A stretch of DNA of 64,000 nucleotides. It comes from Pseudonocardia sp. TRM90224 (GTDB lineage: Bacteria; Actinomycetota; Actinomycetes; Mycobacteriales; Pseudonocardiaceae). The notes beneath the pieces are model-generated. The model saw only the letters and a list, made by a program, of their open reading frames with translations. It searched no databases and was not told where the DNA came from. The DNA is taken from positions 226,134-290,133 of the forward strand of contig NZ_JAJGSX010000005.1 of assembly GCF_021245725.1 (NCBI RefSeq). The letters are read 5' to 3'. Positions 50,485 to 59,297 of this stretch are shown here, in pieces (positions within the stretch are counted from its first letter, which is position 1; each line of letters opens with the position of its first letter). The position numbers and the translations under genes were made by a program.

Positions 50485-51521
50485 TACTGGGGGTCGAGCG
50501 CGTCCGGGTTCGCGCAGTGGGTGGGGCGGCCGCCCGTGAGGACGGCCGCGACCTCCGCCGCGATGCGGGCCGCCGACTGCTCCGCCACCTGCCGGGACGC
50601 GCCGGCGAGGTGCGGGGTGGCGAGCACCTCGGGGCGGCGGGGCAGCGGGTCGGTCGGGTCGGGCGGTTCGGGGTCGAACACGTCGAGCACGGCGGCCCGC
50701 AGGGATCCCGACTCCAGCGCGGCGTCGAGCGCGGCGCGGTCGACCAGCTCCCCACGGGCGGTGTTGATCAGCACCGCACCGGGACGCATGGTCGCCAGGG
50801 CGGCCTTGTCGATCAGGTGCCGGGTCTCCGGGGTGAGCCGCGCGTGCAGGCTGACGACGTCGCTGCCGGCCAGCAGCTCCGGCAGGTCGACGAGCGTCAC
50901 GCCGGGCGGGGCGTCGGCCAGGTACGGGTCATGGGCGAGCACCCGCGAACCGAACGCGCCGAGCAGCTGCGCCACCCGGGCCCCGACGGCACCGAGCCCC
51001 ACCAGCCCGACGGTGGCCGCGGCCAGCTCCAGCCCCGTGCGCTCGTACTTGAACCCGGTGGCGTCCCAGGTCCCCGACGCAAGCCGCGCCGCGGCGGCGG
51101 GCAGGCCGCGCATCGCGCAGATCATCGTCCCGACGCAGAACTCGGCCACCGCGTTGAGGTTGCGCCCCGGCAGGTACGCGACCGGGATCCCGGCCGCCGT
51201 CGCCGCCGCGAGGTCGACGTTCACTGGTCCGCCGCGGGTCACCCCGACCACCTGGAGGCTGCCCTTCCCGGCGGCCAGCACCTGCGCCGTGATCGGGGCG
51301 AGGTGCGTGATCACCGCAGCGGCGCCCTCGACGGCCGCCGCCAGCTCCGACGGGTCGCCCGCGGCTTCCCGCACGCCGTCGATCTCACCGAACGGCTCGG
51401 TCGGCCACGCCGACCCGACGAGCACCGGTGTGACGTCCCCGTCGAGCGCGGCTTCGACCGATCTGGCCAGCAGTTCGGCCGAGATGAACTGGTCGCCCGC
51501 GCACACGATCCGGTGCGTCAC
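50484..51521 (-). CDS. D-isomer 2-hydroxyacid dehydrogenase
   Basis: 345 residues, an NAD(P)-dependent Rossmann enzyme. The dinucleotide loop is VGLVGLGAVGARVAQLLGAFG, the catalytic Arg is in SLHARLTPETRHLID, Glu in TARGELVDRAALDAAL and His in ATPHLAGASRQVAEQ. It reduces 2-oxoacids or oxidises their 2-hydroxyacids (the glyoxylate, phosphoglycerate and hydroxypyruvate reductase groups). It is the last gene of the eight-gene carbohydrate operon (GTGA overlap with the ATPase), so it probably handles a C2-C4 acid formed from the imported sugar (inference). Confidence 0.9.
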   Translation of the reverse strand: MTHRIVCAGDQFISAELLARSVEAALDGDVTPVLVGSAWPTEPFGEIDGVREAAGDPSELAAAVEGAAAVITHLAPITAQVLAAGKGSLQVVGVTRGGPVNVDLAAATAAGIPVAYLPGRNLNAVAEFCVGTMICAMRGLPAAAARLASGTWDATGFKYERTGLELAAATVGLVGLGAVGARVAQLLGAFGSRVLAHDPYLADAPPGVTLVDLPELLAGSDVVSLHARLTPETRHLIDKAALATMRPGAVLINTARGELVDRAALDAALESGSLRAAVLDVFDPEPPDPTDPLPRRPEVLATPHLAGASRQVAEQSAARIAAEVAAVLTGGRPTHCANPDALDPQ

Positions 51522-52642
51522 AGCCGTTCCCCGCTGGTGGGGTCGAACAGGTGCACGCGGTCGGGTGCAGCGGCGACGGTCACGGTGTCGCCGCGCTCCG
51601 GCAGCCTCCGGTCGCGCACGGTCACGTCGACCTGCACGACCAGCGGCACGTCGACACCGGGCAGGTCGAGCGTCGCGAGCCCGAACTCCAGGAGGTTCTC
51701 GAACACCCTGACGGTGGCCCGCAGGCCGGCGCCGGACTCCGTGGCGCCGGACTCCGTGAGGTGGCAGTCCTGCGGCCGCAGCCCGACCACGACGTCCTTG
51801 CCGTTCGCGATCCCGTCGGGCACCGGCAGCGCGCCCGCGTCGCCGATCCGGACGGCACCCGCTTCGGTGCGTCCGTCCACCAGCGCGATCGCGGGCTCCC
51901 CCACGAAGTCGGCGACGAACCGGTTCGCCGGCCGGTCGAACACCTCGTCGGGGGTGCCGAACTGCTGGATCAGGCCGGCGTCCATGACGGCCATCCGGTC
52001 GGCCAGGCTGAGCGCCTCCTGCTGGTCGTGCGTGACGACGATCGTGGTGTAGCCGAACTCGCGCTGCAGCACCTTCAGCTCACGCCGCACCCGCTGCCGC
52101 TGCGCGGCGTCGAGGTGCGAGAGCGGCTCGTCGAGCAGCAGCACGGGCGGGTTGCGCACGAGCGCCCTCGCCAGCGCCACCCGCTGCTTCTGCCCGCTCG
52201 ACAGGTTCGCGGGGCGCAGCCCGAGCAGCTCGGTCATCTCCAGCCGCTCCGCGATCGCGTCGACCCGCTGGGCGACGTCCTTCGCGCGGCGCGCCTTGAG
52301 CCCGTACGCGAGGTTCTCGCGAACGGTGAGCGGCGGGTAGAGCGCGTAGCTCTCGAACCCGACGCCCACCCCGCGCTTGCCGGGCGGTAGGTCGCCGACG
52401 GACCGGTCGCCGATCTTGATCTCGCCGGCCGTGACGGTCTCCAGGCCCGCGATCATCCGGAGGGTGGTCGTCTTGCCGCAGCCCGAAGGGCCGAGCAACG
52501 CGACCAGCTCGCCGGGCTCGATGTCGAGGTCGATGCCCTTCACGGCCTCGAACGGCTCGCGGCCGCGCGCCGTGTAGGTCTTGCGCAGCGAGCTGAGTCG
52601 CAGCCGCTGCGCCGTTCCGGTTTCCGTTGCGGTGACCGTCAT
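51518..52642 (-). CDS. ABC importer ATPase (MalK/UgpC type), second copy
   Basis: 374 residues. Walker A is GPSGCGKTT, the signature LSSGQKQRVALARAL, Walker B LLLDEPLSHLD, and switch His in VTHDQQEA; the C-terminal 120 residues are the TOBE/OB-type regulatory domain. It energises import with the two permeases and the binding protein encoded upstream. A second ATPase gene adjoins it, and the two are not identical, so the transporter may use a heterodimer. Four-base overlap at both ends. Confidence 0.93.
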   Translation of the reverse strand: MTVTATETGTAQRLRLSSLRKTYTARGREPFEAVKGIDLDIEPGELVALLGPSGCGKTTTLRMIAGLETVTAGEIKIGDRSVGDLPPGKRGVGVGFESYALYPPLTVRENLAYGLKARRAKDVAQRVDAIAERLEMTELLGLRPANLSSGQKQRVALARALVRNPPVLLLDEPLSHLDAAQRQRVRRELKVLQREFGYTTIVVTHDQQEALSLADRMAVMDAGLIQQFGTPDEVFDRPANRFVADFVGEPAIALVDGRTEAGAVRIGDAGALPVPDGIANGKDVVVGLRPQDCHLTESGATESGAGLRATVRVFENLLEFGLATLDLPGVDVPLVVQVDVTVRDRRLPERGDTVTVAAAPDRVHLFDPTSGERL

Positions 52643-53772
52643 CGCTCCACCTCCGCCACCCGGATCGGCTCGGCGGCGCCGATGCGCTCCGAGTCCTGCC
52701 CCGGCTCGGCGGCGGCGAAGATGTGCACCGCGCTTCGCTCGACCGACAGCTCCACGGTGTCGTCCTCATGCACCTTCTGGTCGGTGGTCACCACGATGAT
52801 CCGGTCGCCGTGCGCGTCGACGCTGAGCTCGACCGCGCGGCCGAGCCGTTCGGCGAGCACCACGCGCCCGGCGATGGTGAGCCGGTCGGCACCGTCCGCG
52901 GACCCGCCGGCGCCGACGGTTCCGATGGTGAGGTCACGCGGTCGGATCCCGATCCGCACCGGTCCGGAGACGCCGGCCGGCACCCCGACCTCGACCCCGC
53001 CCGCGGTCTTCGCCACTCCGTCGACGGCGGTGGCGTCGAGCAGGTTCATCTCCGGCTGGCCCAGCGACCGCGCGACGAACGTGTCGGCCGGCTCCGTCCA
53101 CAGCTCCTCCGGCGTCCCGACCTGCACCAGCTTGCCGTCGCGCAGCACGCCGATGCGGTTGCCCAGCGCGAGCGCCTCCTGGTAGTCGTGCGTGACGTAG
53201 AGGGTCGTCGTGTCCGACATCTCGCCCAGCTGGGTCAGCTCGGCGCGCATCGCGGCGCGCAGCTTCGCGTCGAGGTGCGAGAGCGGCTCGTCGAGCAGGT
53301 AGACGTCGGCGGGCCGCACCAGCACCCGACCCAGCGCGGTGCGCTGGCGCTGTCCGTTGGACAGCTCCCGCGGGAACCGCTTGAGCAGGTGGTCGATGCC
53401 CAGCGTGGTCGTCACCTGCTTGATGCGCTCCGCCTGCTGCGCGGGCGTCCAGCTGCCCAGGCGCCCCGAACGCAGCGGCGAGGCCAGGTTCTCCTCCACG
53501 GTCTTCTGCGGGTAGAGCGCGTAGCTCTCGAACGCCATCGCCACGCCGCGCTCGTACGGCTCGACGCCGGTCATCGAGCGCCCGCCGATGCCGACCTCAC
53601 CGCCGACGTCGTCGATCAGCCCGGCGACGCACTTGAGGGTGGTCGTCTTGCCGGCGCCGGACGGGCCGAGCAGCACGAAGAACTCGCCGTCGGCGATCTC
53701 GAGGTCCAGCCCGTGCAGCGCGGTCGTGCGGTCGTAGCGGGCGGTCAGCCCGCTCAACGTCAGCGTGGCCAT
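52639..53772 (-). CDS. ABC importer ATPase (MalK/UgpC type), first copy
   Basis: 377 residues. Walker A GPSGAGKTT, signature LSNGQRQRTALGRVL, Walker B YLLDEPLSHLDAKLRAAM, and VTHDYQEALALGNRIGVL. The tail is a TOBE-like domain. Two different ATPases in one sugar/polyol importer recall the rhizobial glycerol transporter (GlpS/GlpT); most actinobacterial sugar importers instead share one MsiK-type ATPase encoded elsewhere. Its presence here means this importer is self-sufficient. Confidence 0.93.
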   Translation of the reverse strand: MATLTLSGLTARYDRTTALHGLDLEIADGEFFVLLGPSGAGKTTTLKCVAGLIDDVGGEVGIGGRSMTGVEPYERGVAMAFESYALYPQKTVEENLASPLRSGRLGSWTPAQQAERIKQVTTTLGIDHLLKRFPRELSNGQRQRTALGRVLVRPADVYLLDEPLSHLDAKLRAAMRAELTQLGEMSDTTTLYVTHDYQEALALGNRIGVLRDGKLVQVGTPEELWTEPADTFVARSLGQPEMNLLDATAVDGVAKTAGGVEVGVPAGVSGPVRIGIRPRDLTIGTVGAGGSADGADRLTIAGRVVLAERLGRAVELSVDAHGDRIIVVTTDQKVHEDDTVELSVERSAVHIFAAAEPGQDSERIGAAEPIRVAEVER

Positions 53773-53794
53773 CAGATGCTCCTCACGATCCTGG

Positions 53795-54661
53795 TCACGA
53801 CTTGACCGCGCCGAACGACAGCCCGCGCACCAGGTACCGCTGGATGGACAGCGCCACCAGCAGCGGCGGCAGTGCCGCGATCAACGCGGCCGCCGCCGTC
53901 AGGTTGTAGTAGGCCTGCCCGCCGCCGCCGAGGAAGCGGGTGACCGCCACCGTCACCGGCGTGTGCCGGCTCCCGGTGAGGATCAGCGGGAAGACGTAGT
54001 TGTTCCAGGCGAAGATGAACGCCAGCAGCGCCGACGCCGCGATGCCCGGGCGCACCAGCGGGAGCGCCACCATGAGGAACGCCCGCTTGCGCGAGTACCC
54101 GTCGAGCAGCGCCGCCTGCTCCAGCTCGGCCGGCATGTCCTGGAAGTAGGAGCGCAGGATCCAGACGATCAGCGGCATCGTCACCAGCTGCAGCACCCAG
54201 ATCATGCCGACGTTCGTGTCGAAGATGCCCAGCTGGTTGTAGATGATGAAGAGCGGCACGATCACCATCAGCTCCGGCGCGAATCGGAACGACAGGATCG
54301 TGAACATCACGTCGTTGGAGCCGCGGTACTTCCACCGGCCGGCCGCGTACGCCGCCGGGATGCCGATCACCAGCGAGACGATCACCGCGCCGACGCAGTT
54401 GATCACACTGGTGAGCAGCGCCTCGGTGAAGTTGACGCTGGTCAGGCGGGTGCCTTCGTCGCTCAGGACGGTGCCGAAGTTCTCCAGCGTCGGGGTGAAG
54501 GCGAAGTACGTCGAGATCTGCTCGCTGCGCGACTTGAGCGACAGCAGCACCATCCACACCAGCGGGAACAGCGAGAAGATGAACCAGCCGACCAGCACGG
54601 CGTCGGCGGCGATCGAGCCGGGCGAGTACTTGCGCTGCCCCGGCCGCAGTTCGCGTGCCAT
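53795..54661 (-). CDS. ABC importer permease, MalG/UgpE type
   Basis: 288 residues with six membrane helices. The EAA loop that contacts the ATPase is ELEQAALLDGYSRKRAFLMVALPLVRPG (about residues 195-222). The order after the MalF-like permease is typical for CUT1 importers. The gene starts three bases after its partner's stop and ends 22 bases before the first ATPase start. Confidence 0.92.
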   Translation of the reverse strand: MARELRPGQRKYSPGSIAADAVLVGWFIFSLFPLVWMVLLSLKSRSEQISTYFAFTPTLENFGTVLSDEGTRLTSVNFTEALLTSVINCVGAVIVSLVIGIPAAYAAGRWKYRGSNDVMFTILSFRFAPELMVIVPLFIIYNQLGIFDTNVGMIWVLQLVTMPLIVWILRSYFQDMPAELEQAALLDGYSRKRAFLMVALPLVRPGIAASALLAFIFAWNNYVFPLILTGSRHTPVTVAVTRFLGGGGQAYYNLTAAAALIAALPPLLVALSIQRYLVRGLSFGAVKS

Positions 54662-54664
54662 GTC

Positions 54665-55600
54665 TCAGGCCTCCGTTCCGGCCGCGCGCCGCTGCGCCTT
54701 GCCCAGCACGCCGACCAGGTAGCGCGCGGTCAGGAAGACGATCACCCACAGCAGGAACATGTAGGTGCTGCCGATCGAGTACTTGAACGTGATGATCGAG
54801 TTCTGGTACGCGCCGATCTGCAGCGTGCGGGTGGCGTCGCCCGGCCCGCCCGCGGTGAGCACGAAGACGTGGTCGAACACCTTCAGCGAATCCATGAACC
54901 GGAAGATCACGGCCACGAGGATGTAAGGCCAGATCATCGGCAGCATGAGCCTGCGGAACATCGTGAACCAGCTCGCGCCGTCCACCTCCGAGGCCTCGAA
55001 CGGCTCCCGCGGCAGCGAGCGGATCCCGGCCAGCACCAGCACCGCGACGAACGGCGTGAAGATCCACGCGTCCACAAGCAGCGCCGACCACATGGCCCGG
55101 CTCTCGCTGAACCAGTCGAACGTCGACCCCAGCCCGAGCACGTAGTTGAGCACCCCGAACTGGGGGTTGAACATCAGCCCCCAGATCACGCCCGCGATCA
55201 CGGGCGCGATCATCAGCGGGAGGATGAGCACCCGCTCCAGCACCCGGCCGATCAGGCTCGACCGGTTGAGCAGGAGCGCGATGCCCACCCCGAGCACCGT
55301 CTCGATCACCGTGGCGAGCACGGCGTAGAGGACGGTGAACCCCGCGCTGTTCCAGAACGCCGCGTCGGAGAGCACCCCGGTGAGGTTCGCGAGCCCGATC
55401 AGCACGGGCCGCGGCACCTGCGCCGCGTAGTTCAGGAACACGTAGTACACGCCGAGGCCGAACGGGTACAGGATGCCGACGATGAGGAACACCGCCGGCA
55501 GCGAGAGCACGTACGGCCGCAGCTTGCGCCGCCATGGCGGCACCGCACGGACCGGTGGCCCGGTCCGTTCGAGCTTGCCGGGCGTCGCAGTGAGGGTCAC
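54665..55600 (-). CDS. ABC importer permease, MalF/UgpA type
   Basis: 311 residues with six helices; the N-terminal YVLSLPAVFLIVGILYPFGLGVYYV is characteristic. EAA loop: EASEVDGASWFTMFRRLMLPMIWP. Together with the next permease it forms the membrane channel of the importer. It starts three bases after the binding-protein stop, within the same operon. Confidence 0.92.
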   Translation of the reverse strand: MTLTATPGKLERTGPPVRAVPPWRRKLRPYVLSLPAVFLIVGILYPFGLGVYYVFLNYAAQVPRPVLIGLANLTGVLSDAAFWNSAGFTVLYAVLATVIETVLGVGIALLLNRSSLIGRVLERVLILPLMIAPVIAGVIWGLMFNPQFGVLNYVLGLGSTFDWFSESRAMWSALLVDAWIFTPFVAVLVLAGIRSLPREPFEASEVDGASWFTMFRRLMLPMIWPYILVAVIFRFMDSLKVFDHVFVLTAGGPGDATRTLQIGAYQNSIITFKYSIGSTYMFLLWVIVFLTARYLVGVLGKAQRRAAGTEA

Positions 55601-55603
55601 GGG

Positions 55604-57034
55604 TCAGCGCCCCTCGTTCACCGATGTCGTGCTGGCGGCGGCGAGCGCGTCGAGGCGGCCCTTGGCCTCCTGACCCGAGTAGATGTCCTGCAGCGCGGCG
55701 GCCCACTGCTCGGTCGTGTCGAAGAACTGCGTCTGCGGCGTGAACTTGATCGACGTCGAGTCGATGACCTTCTCGAACGTCTCCTGGTAGCCGGGGAACC
55801 CGCCCAGCGTGGACTTGAAGGTGCCGTCGAACACCGACTTGCGGGTCGGGTCGGCGAACCCGAGCTTGCCCGTCTGCACGGCCTTGGCCTGGGCCTCCTT
55901 GCCGGTGGCCCACTGGATGAACAGCCACGCAGCGAGCTTCTTCTTCGACGCGGAGCTCATCGCGAGCGACCACGTCCACAGGTTCGTGCCGTACTTGCCG
56001 TCCGGCCCGGGCGGGCCCGGGTGCCATGCCAGGTTGCCGGCCTGCGCGCTGTTGCCCTGCTTGTTCTGCGGGTACGTCGCCGAGTCGGCGTCGTAGCACA
56101 TCATCGCGGTGCCGGCGCCGAGGTCACCGGTGCAGTCCGGGTACTCGTAGGTGGTCCACGAGGTCGGGCCGGCCGCCTTCGCGAGGTTGACCCACTTCTG
56201 CGTGAACTCGACCGCCTTCGCCGAGTTCATCTGCGCGGTGAGCTTGCCGCCCTCGTTGACGTAGTCGACGCAGCCCTGGCGGGTGAACTGGGTCATGAAG
56301 CCCGGGTGGATCGTCGCCCATGAGCGGGAGCCGCGGAACGCGATGCCGTAGCGGTTCTGCGAACGATCGGTCAGGTCCGTGGCCAGCTGGATCAGGTTGT
56401 CGAAGGTCTCGGCCGGCCGGATGCCTCGACGGTCGAACTCGGCCTTGTTGTAGGCGATGACGTTGGTCTCGAAGCCCCACGGGATGGCCCACTGCCCGCC
56501 GGTGCCGAGCGGGCTGCCGACCTGGAAGTCCCACGCGGTCGAGGTGCGCAGGCCTTCGTAGATGTCCTCGAAGTCGTACTCCCCGGCGGTCGCGGCCGGG
56601 TTGTCGATCCAGGGGCGCAGGTCCTCCATCCATCCGGGAGGCCCGTAGGTCCAGATGAAGTATGCGCCGGTCATGAACGCGTCGTAGTTGCCGGCGCCCG
56701 AGGCCAGCTCGGTGTTGAGGCGCGTGAAGTAGTCGGCCTCCGCCACCAGGTCGGCCTTGACGGTGATGCCGGTGAGCTCGGTGAACTCGGCCAGCAGCGG
56801 CTGGAACGCCACCTGGTACGGGTGCGGCGTCTGCAGGATCGAGATCTCCGTGCCGGCCGCCTTCTTCCAGTCGAAGGAGCCGGTCACCTCGTTGGCACCG
56901 TTCGACGCCGACGATCCACCGGTACCGAGACCGCAGGCGGAGAGGGCACTTGCGGACGCGACCGCGGCGCCTCCGACGCCGAGCATCCGCAGCACGTCGC
57001 GCCGGGCGTACTCCGGTGTTCGATTCCGGATCAT
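55604..57034 (-). CDS. Extracellular solute-binding lipoprotein of the ABC importer
   Basis: 476 residues. The signal region has a twin-arginine motif (YARRDVLRMLG) and lipobox LSAC (about 31-34), so it is probably exported folded by Tat and lipid-anchored. The mature part shows FDWKKAAGTEISILQTPHPYQ and the family-1 features YDAFMTGAYFIWTYGPPGWMEDL and GQWAIPWGFETNVIAYNKAEFD. Many Trp/Tyr residues could stack on a sugar or polyol; the ligand is not known. The ATG has AAGGAG before it and overlaps the phosphatase stop by ATGA. Confidence 0.92.
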   Translation of the reverse strand: MIRNRTPEYARRDVLRMLGVGGAAVASASALSACGLGTGGSSASNGANEVTGSFDWKKAAGTEISILQTPHPYQVAFQPLLAEFTELTGITVKADLVAEADYFTRLNTELASGAGNYDAFMTGAYFIWTYGPPGWMEDLRPWIDNPAATAGEYDFEDIYEGLRTSTAWDFQVGSPLGTGGQWAIPWGFETNVIAYNKAEFDRRGIRPAETFDNLIQLATDLTDRSQNRYGIAFRGSRSWATIHPGFMTQFTRQGCVDYVNEGGKLTAQMNSAKAVEFTQKWVNLAKAAGPTSWTTYEYPDCTGDLGAGTAMMCYDADSATYPQNKQGNSAQAGNLAWHPGPPGPDGKYGTNLWTWSLAMSSASKKKLAAWLFIQWATGKEAQAKAVQTGKLGFADPTRKSVFDGTFKSTLGGFPGYQETFEKVIDSTSIKFTPQTQFFDTTEQWAAALQDIYSGQEAKGRLDALAAASTTSVNEGR

Positions 57035-57669
57035 GAGTTTCTCCTTGAGTGGGTGGGGACGTTCAGACAAAGGAGTGCGGGGCTCCGCGTGGTGTCGTCG
57101 GCGACCCGGAGCCGGGTGATCGCCGCGTTGTCGAGCCGGGGGAACACGTCGCGGTAGCGGGCGAGCGGGATGCCCAGCCACGCGCAGAGCGCCAGCCGGA
57201 ACGCCGTGTTGTGCGCGACCACCAGGACGGACGAGCCGCGGTGCCGCTCGGCGACCCCGCGCAGCCCGCCGAGCACGCGCGCGGCCGCGGCGTCCGGCGG
57301 CTCGGCGCCGACGAACGCGTTTCGCACCGGGTCGGCGACGAACGCCTCGGCCGCCGCGGGGTCGCTCTCGCGCATCTCGGCGAGCGTGCGGCCCTCGATC
57401 GCGCCGAAGTCGACCTCACGCAGCTCGTCGACGACCTCCGGGGTCACCCCCAGCACGGCCGCCGCGGGGGCCGCGGTCACCCTGGCCCGCGAGAGCGGCG
57501 AGCAGACGACGGCGTCCTGCGGGTGCTCGCGCACCCACTCCGCCAGCTGCTGCGCCTGCTCCACGCCGGTGTCGTCGAGCGCGATGTCGCTGATGCCGGC
57601 GTAGCGGTTCTCCGCGTGCCAGACCGTCCGGCCGTGCCGGACCAGCGTGAGGTGCGTGTGCTCGGTCAT
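57031..57669 (-). CDS. Histidine phosphatase (phosphoglycerate mutase-like)
   Basis: 212 residues. The RHG motif (LVRHGRTVWHAENRYAG) carries the phospho-accepting His12; the other catalytic residues are in VVCSPLSRAR, DFGAIEGRTLAEM and VVAHNTAFRLALC. It hydrolyses a phosphate ester, probably a sugar phosphate made in this locus, perhaps as a safety valve against accumulation (inference). ATGA overlaps on both sides tie it to the kinase and to the binding protein. Confidence 0.9.
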   Translation of the reverse strand: MTEHTHLTLVRHGRTVWHAENRYAGISDIALDDTGVEQAQQLAEWVREHPQDAVVCSPLSRARVTAAPAAAVLGVTPEVVDELREVDFGAIEGRTLAEMRESDPAAAEAFVADPVRNAFVGAEPPDAAAARVLGGLRGVAERHRGSSVLVVAHNTAFRLALCAWLGIPLARYRDVFPRLDNAAITRLRVADDTTRSPALLCLNVPTHSRRNS

Positions 57670-59111
57670 GGGCGCGCAGCCTGCAACCAGCCGCGATCGC
57701 GCAGCGCGGCGACGAGACGGCGGTAGCCGTCGTCGAGCTCGGCCGCCGCGGCCGGCCGCGGCTCGAACCACCGCCGGATCCGGACCATGTCGCGGGCCGT
57801 TGCGGCGAGCCGTCCGACGGGCGCGGCGGCGAGCACCGCCGAGCCGAACGCCGAGCCGGAGCGCTCCGGGACCGCGAGGCTGCGCTGCAGGACGTCGGCG
57901 CGCAGCTGCGTCCACCAGTCGTTGCGGGTGGCCCCACCGGTGACGACGACCTCGTCGCCCACCTCGGCACCCAGCGCGGCGATCTCGTCGAACGCGAGCC
58001 GCTCGACGTAGGCCACGCCGTGCGCGACCCGCTGCAGCCGGGTCGCGGCGTCCCCGGTGTCAGGCCCACCGATGTCGAACCCGACGGCGTCGCCCGCCAC
58101 GAAGGGGAACCGCTCGCCCTTGCCGGCCAGCGGGTACGTCGCGCCTGCCGGGACGCCCATCGTCGCGGCCTGCGCGGTGAGCGCGTCGAGGTCGGCGCCG
58201 GGCAGGTCGCTGGTGAGCACGCCGGCCCCGATGCTCGACGCCCCGCCGGGCAGCCAGCCGCCGTCGGGGTTGCGGTGGCTGTAGACGGCCCCGGTCGCGT
58301 CGCGCAGCAGCTTGTCGGTGGAGCCTTTCAGCACGAGCGTGGTGCCCAGTGCGGAGCACCACTCGCCCTGCGCCAGCGCGGCCGACGCGACCTGCGCCGC
58401 ACAGCCGTCGGTCATCCCGGCGACCACCGGCGTGCCGGCGGGGATTCCGCTCTCCTGCGCCGCGGCCGCGCTCACGACGCCGACCTGCGTCCCCGGCCGG
58501 ACGACGTCGGGCAGCACGGCCGGGTTGATGCCGAGCGTGTCGAGCAGGGCGCTCGGCCACTGGTCGGTGAGCAGGTCGTACCCGGTCTTGAGCACGTGGC
58601 TCCAGTCGGAGGCGACCCGGTGGCCGGTCAGCCGCGCCCCGATGTGGTCGGCCTGGTGCGCGACGTGGTGCGCAGCCGGGATCGCATCGTGCGCGGTGAG
58701 CCACGCGACCTTCGGCAGTGCCCAGCTCGCCTGCATCCGGTAGCCCAGCTGGGCCCAGAGCTCGCTGCCGGCGTCGCGGACTCGGTCGAACTCGCTCGCG
58801 CCGCGGCGGTCGTCGTAGAGGAGGCCGGGGCCGACCGGTCGGCAGTCGCCGTCCTGCACGACGAGCGTGCCGGAGGTGGAGTCGATGCTCAGGCCGTCGA
58901 CGGTGACGTCGGGCGCCGCGGCGGTGGCGGCACGGGTCGCGGCGCACGTCGCGCTCCACCACTCGGCCGGGTCCTGCTCGTGGCGGCCGTCGGCGCCGTG
59001 CACGCTGCGCAGCGGGGCGGCACCTTCACCCAGCAGTTCGCCGGCACCGTCGACCAGTACCGCGCGCACCCCCTGGGTTCCGATGTCGACACCGAGCCAG
59101 ACTCCCGGCAC
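57666..59111 (-). CDS. FGGY-family carbohydrate kinase, first gene of the import operon
   Basis: 481 residues. The ATPase fold begins WLGVDIGTQGVRAVLVDGAG; HEQDPAEWWSA, VAGMTDGCAAQVASAAL (catalytic Asp) and VVVTGGATRNDWWTQLRADVLQ are FGGY features. It phosphorylates a sugar or polyol after import. The start is GTG with AAGGAGG seven bases before; the frame could extend 16 codons upstream but lacks a ribosome site. It is the first of eight coupled minus-strand genes. Confidence 0.92.
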   Translation of the reverse strand: MPGVWLGVDIGTQGVRAVLVDGAGELLGEGAAPLRSVHGADGRHEQDPAEWWSATCAATRAATAAAPDVTVDGLSIDSTSGTLVVQDGDCRPVGPGLLYDDRRGASEFDRVRDAGSELWAQLGYRMQASWALPKVAWLTAHDAIPAAHHVAHQADHIGARLTGHRVASDWSHVLKTGYDLLTDQWPSALLDTLGINPAVLPDVVRPGTQVGVVSAAAAQESGIPAGTPVVAGMTDGCAAQVASAALAQGEWCSALGTTLVLKGSTDKLLRDATGAVYSHRNPDGGWLPGGASSIGAGVLTSDLPGADLDALTAQAATMGVPAGATYPLAGKGERFPFVAGDAVGFDIGGPDTGDAATRLQRVAHGVAYVERLAFDEIAALGAEVGDEVVVTGGATRNDWWTQLRADVLQRSLAVPERSGSAFGSAVLAAAPVGRLAATARDMVRIRRWFEPRPAAAAELDDGYRRLVAALRDRGWLQAARP

Positions 59112-59297
59112 AGCAGCGCCTCCTTTGTGAGCTTGTTCACCCGCCAGCGCGGATGTCACAGTAGGGAGCGGTAACTTCTCACGTCAACCTGAGGCGTTCA
59201 CATGCAGGTTGCGGATCCATCACGAAACATCACACTCAAACCTGTGAAGTTCACACCCTGACTTGACGCTTTCTCGCCGAGGCGCTGTGATGCACGT
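59112..59297. promoter_or_regulatory. Divergent promoter region of the carbohydrate locus
   Basis: Minus strand: TTGACG (59182-59187 complement), 18-base spacer, TACTGT (59158-59163 complement). Plus strand: TTGACG (59263-59268), 17-base spacer, TGTGAT (59286-59291), six bases to the GTG of the DeoR gene, so that transcript is leaderless. Operator candidates: TGTGAAGTTCACA at 59243-59255, GTGAGCTTGTTCAC at 59127-59140, and a TTCAC half-site near 59197. Sites next to both promoters fit repression by the DeoR-type protein in absence of the inducer phosphate. Confidence 0.75.
59243..59255. promoter_or_regulatory. Operator TGTGAAGTTCACA
   Basis: A 13-base perfect dyad just before the plus-strand -35. 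The half-site TTCAC recurs three more times in the spacer, and the same form is not seen elsewhere in the window. Confidence 0.7.

Noticed and set aside
53765..56323. An 852-codon frame opposite the ABC importer genes
   Set aside because: Same reason: compositional shadow (RRHRHRR, QHQHRDERR) over recognised permease and binding-protein genes.
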